The notes beneath the pieces are model-generated. The model was given only the letters and a program-made list of their open reading frames with translations. It ran no database searches and had not been told where the DNA came from. Of a stretch of 64,000 nt of DNA, positions 7,747-17,951 are shown in pieces. Each line of letters begins with the position of its first letter. Position 1 is the stretch's first letter. The DNA is from Parvibaculum sp963975745 (GTDB lineage: Bacteria; Pseudomonadota; Alphaproteobacteria; Parvibaculales; Parvibaculaceae), in assembly GCF_963975745.1 (NCBI RefSeq), contig NZ_CAXBIB010000012.1:62001-126000 (forward strand), written 5' to 3'. The translations under genes and the position numbers were made by a program.

Positions 7747-8088
7747 ATGCCTAACCAACAACAGCGCCAGCTCGACCGTGTTTTCCACGCTCTGGGCGAT
7801 CCGACGCGCCGCGCGGTGATCCGCCGTCTCGGCCAAGGGCCGGCGCCGGTCAGCGAACTGGCGCGGCCTTTCAAAATGGCGCTGCCGTCCTTCATGCAGC
7901 ATCTGGCGGCGCTCGAAAAATGCGGCCTCGTCCGCTCGCGCAAGACCGGCCGCGTGCGCACCTACCAGCTTCAGCCGAAGCCGTTGAAGGCGGCCGAAAA
8001 ATGGATGGTCGAGCAGCGCGCGCTCTGGGAAGCGCGGCTCGACCGGCTCGACGACTACCTGTTGCAGATGAAGGAGCGCGAGAAATGA
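7747..8088 (+). CDS. ArsR-family transcriptional regulator
   Basis: 113 aa winged-helix protein: ALGDPTRRAVIRRLGQG (helices 1-2, about 15-31), a recognition region VSELARPFKMALPSFMQHL (about 36-54), wing GRVRTYQL. There are no metal-binding cysteine pairs of the ArsR/SmtB metal sensors; it is of the SdpR-like subgroup that is nearly always paired with an SRPBCC/AHSA1 gene, as here. It overlaps the next gene by four bases (ATGA), so the two are translationally coupled. Ligand and targets are unknown; autoregulation is the usual expectation for the subgroup. Confidence 0.9.
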   Translation: MPNQQQRQLDRVFHALGDPTRRAVIRRLGQGPAPVSELARPFKMALPSFMQHLAALEKCGLVRSRKTGRVRTYQLQPKPLKAAEKWMVEQRALWEARLDRLDDYLLQMKEREK

Positions 8089-8573
8089 GCATCCCGACCA
8101 TCGACCCGAAGACAGACCTCGTGCTGGAGCGCGTCGTCGATGTCCCGCCCGCGCTCGTCTGGCGCGCCTGGACCGAACCCGAACATCTGAAAAAGTGGTT
8201 CTGTCCGCGCCCCTGGGAGACGGTCGACTGCCGCATCGACCTGCGCCCCGGCGGCGAGTTCTACACGCAGATGCGCTCGCCCGAAGGCGAGAACATGGAA
8301 GGTGGCTCCGGCTGCTATCTCGAAGTTGTGCCGGAGCGCCGGCTGGTCTGGACCTCGGCGCTGGGGCCGGGCTACCGGCCGGCCATGGCGCGGGTGCACG
8401 ATCTCTTCTTCACCGCCTTCATTCTGATGGAGCCGCAGGGGCAGGGCACCAAATACACCGCCATCGCCCTGCATCCTGACGAGGCGAGCGCGAAGCGCCA
8501 CGCCGAAATGGGCTTCCAGGACGGCTGGGGCACGGCGCTCGACCAGCTGGTGGAGTACATGAAGACGGTCTAG
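8085..8573 (+). CDS. SRPBCC (AHSA1-like) domain protein
   Basis: 162 aa with the START/Bet v1-like fold signature: LERVVDVPPALVWRAWTEPEHLKKWF at the N terminus, DLRPGGEF in the middle, GWGTALDQLVEYM at the C-terminal helix. Such proteins hold a hydrophobic ligand in a deep cavity; the AHSA1-type bacterial members usually have no known ligand. The ATG overlaps the stop of the ArsR gene, so the protein is probably the effector or partner gene of that regulator. The window offers no hint at the ligand. Confidence 0.88.
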   Translation: MSIPTIDPKTDLVLERVVDVPPALVWRAWTEPEHLKKWFCPRPWETVDCRIDLRPGGEFYTQMRSPEGENMEGGSGCYLEVVPERRLVWTSALGPGYRPAMARVHDLFFTAFILMEPQGQGTKYTAIALHPDEASAKRHAEMGFQDGWGTALDQLVEYMKTV

Positions 8574-8648
8574 GTCGATTGCCCGCCGGGGGCCGATCCG
8601 CTAGAAGGGGCGCCAATTCAACGCCAGCTCCGAGGATAAAAGCCCGCC

Positions 8649-10304
<1,656 letters not shown>

Positions 10305-10428
10305 GATTTAGTGCGGCTAGGTGCAGAGTTGGGCCTTTTAGTTCTGGATTGTCGCGCTCTAATCGCACTGTTTCAATGCGTCCGCATAGCTGCGAAGCTT
10401 GGTAGTCCGATTCGGAGGGCGGTACTCT

Positions 10429-11223
10429 ATGGCCGATGACGCTGAGGAAGATCTGAACGGGGGTGAGGACGAGGCGCCAGTCGATGTCGCAGCGGCTCCC
10501 AATAATGCCGCGGATCCCCAGCCCTTTGTAGATGGCCTTATTCCCGTGGATATTAGGGAGCGATTTGAAGTCTATAGCTACAGGAATGCGGCGGCGATCT
10601 TGACTCATGCACATCAAGAGGAGTTTCATGAAATTCTTGCGATGCTGCGGGAGCTTTCGATTCCAGCGCGGATGATACGAAAGCCAGGCGGAAACGAGAG
10701 CGAGATCCCGAAGTTGATTTCCAGTGCGCTCCGTCCCAGGGGATGGAGAGAGACAACTATTCAGGCCGATCTCGCTGTGCAGCTTATCTCCCGTGTGCCG
10801 ACCGCAGGTGGCAAAGCCAAGGCTACCGAACGGCGCGTTGAGCGGTTTACACGTGAAAGGTTTCTCGACGGACATAAGGTCGATTATGTGAAGGGTCGGG
10901 TTGCCTTTGACTTGGAGTGGAATAGTAAAGACCAGACCTTTGATCGAGATCTTTATGCGTTCAGTGCATTCAGCCAATGTGGGGTGATCGATGCTGCGGT
11001 GATCCTTACAAGGAGCGCTAGTCTCAATCCCCTATTTAGGGCGATGGGGCAGGCGCTGAAGAAGGACGGAACAGAAGATCCGAAGAGAACGATTAGCCAG
11101 AAATATGGCGCCTCCACCACTTGGATGGGTAAGCTGCTTTATCGCCTCAATGCTGGCCGAAATGGTGGCTGTCCGGTTCTAGCGGTTGGTATTGGCCCCG
11201 AGTGTATTGAGCTAGAGGAATAG
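10429..11223 (+). CDS. type II restriction endonuclease of the BglII-like family
   Basis: 264 aa. The first 35 residues are acidic and low complexity. The core RFEVYSYRNAAAILTHAHQEE (from about 45), GGNESEIPKLISSALRPRGW (87-106) and VAFDLEWNSKDQTFDRDL (158-175) resemble the BglII-type restriction fold; Asp161, Glu163 and Lys167 are candidate catalytic or metal residues, which I infer from the pattern. The stop is two bases before the start of an MT-A70 DNA methyltransferase, the expected partner. GC content is visibly below that of the neighbours, a sign of transfer. The start at 10429 is chosen for GGAGGG upstream. The recognition sequence cannot be read from the protein. Confidence 0.72.
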   Translation: MADDAEEDLNGGEDEAPVDVAAAPNNAADPQPFVDGLIPVDIRERFEVYSYRNAAAILTHAHQEEFHEILAMLRELSIPARMIRKPGGNESEIPKLISSALRPRGWRETTIQADLAVQLISRVPTAGGKAKATERRVERFTRERFLDGHKVDYVKGRVAFDLEWNSKDQTFDRDLYAFSAFSQCGVIDAAVILTRSASLNPLFRAMGQALKKDGTEDPKRTISQKYGASTTWMGKLLYRLNAGRNGGCPVLAVGIGPECIELEE

Positions 11224-11225
11224 AC

Positions 11226-11870
11226 ATGACGATAGATCCTGTCGAAGACTTCGCGAAAAGCGTGGGGCATTCTCAGTTCGGAACTGTGCTGGCTGATCCT
11301 CCATGGCGTTTCCAAAATCGAACAGGAAAGATGGCGCCGGAACATCGGCGGCTATCGCGCTACGGAACAATGGATCTCGAGCAGATCATGTCCCTGCCGG
11401 TCTCGTCTGCGCTTGCAGACGCTGCGCACCTTTATCTCTGGGTTCCAAACGCTCTTTTGCCAGATGGATTGCAAGTGATGAAGGCATGGGGGTTCGAATA
11501 CAAGTCAAATATTGTTTGGCACAAGCTTAGAAAAGATGGTGGGAGTGATGGACGCGGGGTTGGTTTCTATTTTCGCAATGTAACCGAGTTGGTGCTTTTC
11601 GGTGTTCGTGGGAGAAATGCGAGGACGCTTCAACCCGGTCGCACCCAAGTCAACTATATTGGGACCAGAAAGCGCGAACATAGCCGTAAGCCAGACGAAC
11701 TGTATGATGTGATTGAGTCTTGCTCTAAGGGACCGTTTCTTGAGTTGTTTGCGCGGGGCACTAGGCCTGGCTGGACAGCGTGGGGCAATCAAGCTGAAGA
11801 ATACGATATTACTTGGGATACTTACTCAAATAACAGCAAGACTCGGCTATTGCGTCCTGCCGCCGATTGA
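11226..11870 (+). CDS. MT-A70-family adenine DNA methyltransferase (modification enzyme)
   Basis: 214 aa. The catalytic motif DPPW is at residues 24-27 (FGTVLADPPWRF), the hallmark of beta-class MT-A70 N6-adenine methyltransferases; FLELFARGTRPGWTAWGNQ near the C terminus is the SAM-binding part of the permuted fold. It uses SAM to methylate adenine, and with the nuclease gene directly upstream (two bases between stop and ATG, GAGGAA ribosome site inside the end of the nuclease gene) it should protect host DNA from that enzyme. The low-GC character continues to the end of this gene. RNA-modifying MT-A70 relatives exist, but the nuclease partner argues for DNA. Confidence 0.88.
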   Translation: MTIDPVEDFAKSVGHSQFGTVLADPPWRFQNRTGKMAPEHRRLSRYGTMDLEQIMSLPVSSALADAAHLYLWVPNALLPDGLQVMKAWGFEYKSNIVWHKLRKDGGSDGRGVGFYFRNVTELVLFGVRGRNARTLQPGRTQVNYIGTRKREHSRKPDELYDVIESCSKGPFLELFARGTRPGWTAWGNQAEEYDITWDTYSNNSKTRLLRPAAD

Positions 11871-12146
11871 AGTGGCTTCCTAAGGCTCGTGCACAGAACA
11901 TCCCGGGGAGTTTCAACCTCCCTGAATGTCGTGGCGGCGAGTACCCAAGACGGCACCTCGCATCCAGCGGGATCCTCAAAAACTGTCATTTTATTGAAAA
12001 GGCTGGAATCCCTTGCGTTTCCGGCCCGGCCGGCTGCGCACCATTCACGTAGCATTAAGCCGCAAAATCTAGATTCAACCTGTGAAATCGGGGGTCAGGC
12101 GGCTCCCGCGCGCCGTCCTGCGGCGCGCGTGGCGAAAGGCTCGATC
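11871..12146. other. intergenic region between the R-M pair and the histidine kinase, with a strong hairpin
   Basis: 276 bases without a convincing gene. A small hairpin (11906-11910 with 11918-11922, GGGAG/CTCCC) lies 35 bases after the methyltransferase stop. A perfect 9-bp GC stem (12107-12115 with 12121-12129, loop TCCTG) ends 17 bases before the kinase ATG and could influence its translation. The kinase frame stays open through this stretch, so the hairpin may instead lie in coding sequence if translation starts earlier. Confidence 0.5.
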
Positions 12147-13772
<1,626 letters not shown>

Positions 13773-13881
13773 CCGGAGGTCGGTGCTTTGTTTCGGCATC
13801 CCGGTTCGGCCCGCAATGTTTGTTGGTGTGAATTTTCCGAATAGAGCGTAGCTTCGGGGCCCGGTGGGGGAGGCATTGATC

Positions 13882-14208
13882 ATGCGCAGAATTCACATGC
13901 CGGTTGCGGTGCTCGCGGGTGTCTTGCTCGTTTTGCCTGCCGTGGCCGCGCCGAACCTCGCCGGGACGACATGGACGGATGACGAGTGCATGACTGCATT
14001 CGAGTTCAGGGCCGATTCCAGCTTCCTCGAATACGATGTGGACGACAACGAGCGCACCGGTCAGTGGAGGCAGGAGACTGGGGTGCTCTATCTGCAATAT
14101 GATGGCGGGGGCAGCGTCCAGACGCCGGTCTCGGACGATCTGTTTGAGCTGAGCTATCCTTACAGCAACGGCGAACGCTATACCTGCTGGTTCACGCCCC
14201 GAGACTGA
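13882..14208 (+). CDS. small exported protein of unknown function
   Basis: 108 aa. Residues 1-22 are a signal peptide (RIHMPVAVLAGVLLVLPAVA, cleavage after AVA-A). The mature part is about 85 residues with a beta-rich, Trp/Tyr-rich pattern: LAGTTWTDDECMTAFEFRAD, GQWRQETGVLYLQYDGG, and a closing GERYTCWFTPRD, with two cysteines that could form a disulfide. This looks like a small lipocalin-like or META-like beta barrel, but I do not recognise a family. GGGGGAGG precedes the ATG at 13882. It ends convergently with the PAS gene; a shared hairpin covers both stop codons. Confidence 0.65.
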   Translation: MRRIHMPVAVLAGVLLVLPAVAAPNLAGTTWTDDECMTAFEFRADSSFLEYDVDDNERTGQWRQETGVLYLQYDGGGSVQTPVSDDLFELSYPYSNGERYTCWFTPRD

Positions 14209-14241
14209 GGCGCGCAAGGCTGGATGCGTGTCCGCGCCTCA
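14206..14241. terminator. bidirectional hairpin between convergent genes
   Basis: TGAGGCGCG (14206-14214) and CGCGCCTCA (14233-14241) form a perfect 9-bp stem with an 18-base loop. The left arm contains the stop codon of the exported protein and the right arm the stop codon of the PAS gene on the other strand, so one element can serve both transcripts. There is no T-run. Confidence 0.6.
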
Positions 14242-14793
14242 CGCCAGGTCGAAAAAGACCTCGGCGTCGCGGCTCTCGATGCGGAACTGGCCTTCGCCGT
14301 GCAGTTCCTCGCCGAAGCCCTCGATCAGTCCCAGCACCAGCCGCGTCCCCGTCGCTGCTTCGGACATCGGCAGCTGCGTCATCTCGATCATTTCGCGGTG
14401 GCCGTCGCGGTGGAGAATGTCCTTGCGCACCCAGCGGCCGCAGACGGGCATCTCGAACATGCGCGGCATCGAGGCGCCGGCTATGGCCTGGCGTTCCGGC
14501 GGCACGAAGTCGGCATAATTCATGCCCTTGACGTCGATGCCCAGGTGATCGCGGATATGGTTGCCGGCCAGCCGGATCGGGACCCGCTTGCCCGGCACGT
14601 CATGCAGTTCGACCAGATAGATGTCGGCGAGGAAGCGCGCGAAACGTTCGGGGCGGAAATCGGCCTTGTCGGGAAGCGGCTTGCCATGGCGCGGAATGGC
14701 GGCCCAGATCCGTTCGAAGTCGCGGCTCCGCGCCGAGCGCGGCGTCGTCGCCTTCATCGTACCGGTTTCGCCCGGATCGGTTTCCGCGATCAT
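14239..14793 (-). CDS. PAS_5-type sensory domain protein
   Basis: 184 aa single-domain protein. The pattern RIWAAIPRHGKPLPDKADFRPERFARFLADIYLVEL, then RLAGNHIRDHLGIDVKGMNYADF and the closing EMTQLPMSE-ATGTRLVLGLIEGF belongs to the PAS_5 group common in Alphaproteobacteria. These are mostly of unknown function; ligand sensing is inferred from the fold. The start at 14793 has GAGG five bases upstream; an alternative ATG at 14832 lacks a ribosome site. It stands alone and converges on the small exported protein gene. Confidence 0.75.
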   Translation of the reverse strand: MIAETDPGETGTMKATTPRSARSRDFERIWAAIPRHGKPLPDKADFRPERFARFLADIYLVELHDVPGKRVPIRLAGNHIRDHLGIDVKGMNYADFVPPERQAIAGASMPRMFEMPVCGRWVRKDILHRDGHREMIEMTQLPMSEAATGTRLVLGLIEGFGEELHGEGQFRIESRDAEVFFDLA

Positions 14794-14940
14794 GTCGGCC
14801 TCACGCAACTCACTACGGGAATACCCCGCCATCTTGGGCGCTGCCGCTTAACAGGGGCTGAATGCGGAACGTGCAGCGTCGAAGTTCATGCAGCCGCGAC
14901 GGAACCGGCATCCCGGTTACGGCGAATGAGAGTGCCCGCC

Positions 14941-15279
14941 TCACATGGCAAGTTCGGACTTAATTTCCTCGAGTACGGCTGCGAGATTTCCGGGCTTCAG
15001 CATGCCGAGCCTTGTCGCGTCTTCTGCCTCGATGGTTACGACTTTCGCCGTCCGGATGATCGAGGCGACGGGAAGGCCTGCCCGCTTCAAATCCTGCACC
15101 GGCACGTCGCCGATCCAGCCACGGTTCTCGGCACTGGTGATCATCGTCACCCACAACAGGCCGTACCTGTCCTCGATGCCGCCCGCCGAGACGACAAGGG
15201 CAGGCCGGTGCTGGCGCGTCGCGCGGTCGGTATAGGGAAAGGGAACCTTGACGACGTCGCCCTGCTTAAAGTTTGGCAT
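14941..15279 (-). CDS. MazF/PemK-type toxin of a type II toxin-antitoxin pair
   Basis: 112 aa. The N terminus FKQGDVVKVPFPYTDRATRQHRPALVVS is the MazF/PemK signature (GD-V-V, P-F, RPALVV), followed by TMITS at the position of the catalytic Thr/Ser region. Such toxins are sequence-specific mRNA endoribonucleases. The start at 15279 (GGAAAG upstream) overlaps the antitoxin gene by 14 bases; the ORF's first ATG at 15297 is less likely. The antitoxin precedes it on the same strand, the usual order. The target sequence cannot be predicted. Confidence 0.85.
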   Translation of the reverse strand: MPNFKQGDVVKVPFPYTDRATRQHRPALVVSAGGIEDRYGLLWVTMITSAENRGWIGDVPVQDLKRAGLPVASIIRTAKVVTIEAEDATRLGMLKPGNLAAVLEEIKSELAM

Positions 15280-15481
15280 AGGCTTTCCGGTCGGCATCCG
15301 AATTCCACTCGTCGAAAGTCCGGAACGGATCGTCGCCCGTGCCTTTGCCGGCCTTGGTCAGGATGACCCGGCCATCGTCGATCTCGTAAGCCAGCTCGTC
15401 GCCCTCGCGCAGCTTCAGCGCGGCGCGCACGGGCTGCGGGATCGTGGTTTGGGCTTTGGTTGTCAGTTTGCTTGTGATCAT
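15266..15481 (-). CDS. AbrB/MazE-like antitoxin
   Basis: 71 aa. The swapped-hairpin DNA-binding domain is at the N terminus: KLTTKAQTTIPQPVRAALKLREGDELAYEI, a textbook SpoVT/AbrB sequence. The C-terminal half (FRTFDEWNSDADRKAYAKL) is the flexible part that would wrap around and neutralise the toxin encoded immediately downstream with a 14-base overlap. A 7-bp inverted repeat 31 bases before the start codon is a probable operator, giving the normal autorepression loop. Confidence 0.87.
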   Translation of the reverse strand: MITSKLTTKAQTTIPQPVRAALKLREGDELAYEIDDGRVILTKAGKGTGDDPFRTFDEWNSDADRKAYAKL

Positions 15482-15511
15482 TGGCCTGCCTCGGTGTGGA
15501 GCGTTTTAAGT

Positions 15512-15528
15512 GTAAGGAATATCCTTAC
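15512..15528. promoter_or_regulatory. operator of the toxin-antitoxin pair
   Basis: GTAAGGA and TCCTTAC are perfect inverted arms around ATA, 31 bases upstream of the antitoxin start. AbrB-type antitoxins bind such dyads to repress their own operon; the assignment is by position and symmetry. Confidence 0.6.
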
Positions 15529-15566
15529 GTTCCGCAAGAATGCCGGCGAGAACCCGCGCTTCCCGC

Positions 15567-16760
15567 TCACGGCGTCTCGGAGGCCAGACGCCGCCGGCTC
15601 GCCAGCCACAGCAGCGCCGCGGCGACCAGCCCGAGCCAGGGCAGCAGCATCAGGTTCAGCATCTGCCAGCCGAAAAGCTGGTGCAGCACGCCGGCGCCCA
15701 GCGCGCAAATGAGGCTGGTCGCGAAGATCGTCAGGTCGTTCATCGCCTGGGCGCGGCCCTTTTCGGCCTCGCTATAGGTCTCGGTCAGCAGCGCTGTGCC
15801 GCCGATATAGAGAAAGTTCCAGCCGATGCCGAGCAGCACCAGGGCCGAGGCGAAGGAGGCAAATCCCGTGCCCGACAGGCTCAGCAGCACATGGCCCGCC
15901 AGCAGCGCGACGCCGCTGGCCATGATGCGCAACACGCCGAAGCGCGCGATCAGCGAGCCGGTGAAGAAGGAGGGCAGGAACATGCCCAGCACATGCAGCT
16001 GGATCACCAGCGCCGTGTCCGAGAGATGATGCTGGTGATGGGTCATCGCCAGCGGCGTTGCCGTCATCGCCAGGATCATCACGCCGCCGCCGGTCGCCGC
16101 GCCGAACAGCGCCACCGCATAGGCGGGCTGGCGCAGGATCGCCAGAAGCGGGCGGCCGCCATCGGCGCCTTCGGCGCGCGGCGCCGGGCGCGGCACCCTG
16201 AGGCCGAACAGCAGGACGACTGCGATGAGCGAGACCAGTGCCAGCATCAGGAAGGAACCGGTATAGGCCGGCGTCAGCAGCGGCCCGCCGGTCCGCGCAA
16301 GTGCGGGTCCGAGAAAGGCCGCGGCGACGCCGCCGGCCATCACCAGCGAGATCGCACGCGGACGGAAGGCCACATCGGCGACTTCCGACGCGGCGAAACG
16401 GTAGAACTGCGCGAAGGACTGGTAGAGGCCGATCAGGAATGTGCCCAGCGAGAGCAGCAGCAGCGAGCCGGCCCAGATGCCGGCGGCCGCCGCCAGCGCG
16501 CCGGTCATGCCCGACAGGGCGCCGAAGATGAAGCCCGGCCGCCGTCCGGCCCGCGCCATCCAGATCGAGGCCGGGACCGTGCCCAGCGTCGTGCCCAGCA
16601 TCATCGCGGCGACCGGCGCGGTCGCCAGTTCCGGCCGCGGCGCGATCATCGCGCCGGCCAGCCCGCCGATCGTCATTACCAGCACCGGTCCGGTCTGGAA
16701 CAGCGCCTGCGTCGTCGACAGAAGCAGCACCTGGCGGTGCATGGGTTGACCGAAATTCAC
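15567..16760 (-). CDS. MFS transporter
   Basis: 397 aa with about twelve hydrophobic segments, e.g. VLLLSTTQALFQTGPVLVMT, SLLLLSLGTFLIGLYQSF and SLIAVVLLFGL. The motif between segments 2 and 3 (ASIWMARAGRRPGF) is the MFS motif A region. This is a proton-coupled inner-membrane permease; the substrate is not readable. A His-rich loop (MTHHQHHLSD) lies before helix 8. The GTG at 16760 has AAGGG upstream; ATG 16742 is an alternative. It is alone on its strand, and 480 bases of unusual intergenic DNA lie before it. Confidence 0.82.
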   Translation of the reverse strand: MNFGQPMHRQVLLLSTTQALFQTGPVLVMTIGGLAGAMIAPRPELATAPVAAMMLGTTLGTVPASIWMARAGRRPGFIFGALSGMTGALAAAAGIWAGSLLLLSLGTFLIGLYQSFAQFYRFAASEVADVAFRPRAISLVMAGGVAAAFLGPALARTGGPLLTPAYTGSFLMLALVSLIAVVLLFGLRVPRPAPRAEGADGGRPLLAILRQPAYAVALFGAATGGGVMILAMTATPLAMTHHQHHLSDTALVIQLHVLGMFLPSFFTGSLIARFGVLRIMASGVALLAGHVLLSLSGTGFASFASALVLLGIGWNFLYIGGTALLTETYSEAEKGRAQAMNDLTIFATSLICALGAGVLHQLFGWQMLNLMLLPWLGLVAAALLWLASRRRLASETP

Positions 16761-17241
16761 GGGAATGCGCCCTTGAGAAGTGCCGCAATCCTTCCGGTTG
16801 CGCGCCGCGAATGTGCGGAGGTTCGGCGGCGCTGGCAAGTCCCGTTTCCGTACCGGCTTCCGGGCCGGCCGGTACCTTTATTGTCCGTCTGCGGACATTG
16901 AGCCGGACAGCCGGGGGCGCCGGCGCAAGCCGGAATCGGGCGGCCGGCGATGCCGCACGATGGGGACAAGCCGGGTGGGGATAAAGGGGGCGGGGACAAG
17001 TTCGGGCGAAATTCGGGCGATTTTTTCGGGCTCGTGGCCTTCGCGCCACGCTGCGGCGGCGCTGGCGGGCTGTGGCATTCCGGTCCCACGGGGATAACCC
17101 ATGGGGTATCGCTGTGGACAAGTGCTTTTGTGACAGTTTTTTGACAGTTCGATGACAGCAGGGGGGGTCGCTGTCACAAACAGCTGCGGCGCCTCTCTTT
17201 CGGGGGGCGCCGCGGCCGGTTCCGTCCGTATACGGTCTATC
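16761..17241. other. 481-base intergenic region with DnaA-box-like motifs and an iterated repeat
   Basis: There is no supportable gene. It contains five motifs of the form KGGGGAYAA or TGTGGACAA in one orientation (16961, 16976, 16991, 17089, 17113), two T-rich tracts, and copy 1 of a TGACAG iteron (17127-17159) whose end also forms a 10-bp inverted repeat with 17171-17180 (TTTGTGACAG / CTGTCACAAA). The motifs differ from the DnaA consensus TGTGGATAA by one or two bases each. Confidence 0.5.
17127..17159 (+). repeat. TGACAG iteron repeat, copy 1
   Basis: 33 bases identical to 35020-35052. Internally it is three TGACAG units spaced exactly 11 bases apart (17131, 17142, 17153). A shorter version with two units lies inverted at 38203-38223. 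It is intergenic in all three places. Function unknown; phased iterons suggest a protein-binding site. Confidence 0.85.
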
Positions 17242-17898
17242 CTAGTTGCTGCTGGCGATACCCGAGAGGTCGCCGCTTTCGGCCTTGCTGATCTGGGCCC
17301 GCAGATGTTCGAGCAGGGCGTCGAAATTGCCGCCATTGTTGCGGATGACGCTGGAGAAGGTCGAACGCTGCTCCTGCGCCAGCCAGATGCCGACGACATT
17401 GATGTCGAAGATCTTGTAGTCGTCGCCGCTCCTGATCAGCCACCAGTCGACCTGCACCGGCTGGCGGCCGCCGGTGAAGCGGATCTCGCTCTTGACGATC
17501 GCCTGATTCTCGCCGCGCATCTGCGCGCTCAGCACTTCGAGCTTCTCGTCATTGTAGTCGGTCAGCCGCGTCACATAGACCTTGACGATGAAGTTCTCGA
17601 CCAGGCTGCGATATTCGGCCAGCTGCGTTTCGTTCGGCGTACGCAGATACTGTCCGAGCGCGAAGGCGGCAACGCGATCGAGATCGGCCTTCTCGCGCAG
17701 CAGGTCGCGAAAGGCTTCCTCGCGCTGCTTCGGCGTGGCCGCATCGTCGCTGATGATGGCGATGGCGCGTTCGGCGACCGCGTCGACAAAGGCCTTCGGA
17801 TCGTCGCCGGCATGGGCCGGCGCGGCGGTGTGAAGCAATGCCAGCATCAACGCAGCGCACAGAGCGACGGCGGTTCGTATCGAAGCATGGCGAAACAT
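17242..17898 (-). CDS. mlaC: MlaC/Ttg2D-like periplasmic phospholipid-binding protein
   Basis: 218 aa. Residues 1-30 are a signal peptide ending AHA-GDD. The body follows the MlaC (Tol_Tol_Ttg2) pattern: AFVDAVAERAIAIISD near the start, REEAFRDLLREKADLDRVAAFALGQYLR, then FIVKVYVTRLTDYNDE and VDWWLIRSGDDYKIFDINVVGIWLAQEQRSTFSSVI, which lines the lipid cavity. MlaC shuttles phospholipids between the outer-membrane MlaA complex and the inner-membrane MlaFEDB transporter. The mlaA homologue lies directly upstream on the same strand (53 bases), so the pair is an operon. No mlaF, mlaE or mlaD is in the window. Confidence 0.9.
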   Translation of the reverse strand: MFRHASIRTAVALCAALMLALLHTAAPAHAGDDPKAFVDAVAERAIAIISDDAATPKQREEAFRDLLREKADLDRVAAFALGQYLRTPNETQLAEYRSLVENFIVKVYVTRLTDYNDEKLEVLSAQMRGENQAIVKSEIRFTGGRQPVQVDWWLIRSGDDYKIFDINVVGIWLAQEQRSTFSSVIRNNGGNFDALLEHLRAQISKAESGDLSGIASSN

Positions 17899-17951
17899 GC
17901 GCGATCTCCTGATCGTTTCTGGCGAATGTCCGGCGCGTTGCGCGCCGTCGC

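Noticed and set aside
7476..7961. Minus-strand ORF of 161 codons ending in a QDSNLRPNRYERSALTN-like sequence
   Set aside because: This ending is the well-known spurious translation of the antisense of a CAU tRNA gene and recurs in databases as an artefact. The rest is antisense to the ArsR gene.
16761..17241. Chromosomal origin of replication
   Set aside because: The DnaA-like motifs are all imperfect, there is no clear AT-rich unwinding region, and none of the genes common around alphaproteobacterial origins is adjacent; kept only as a low-rank finding.
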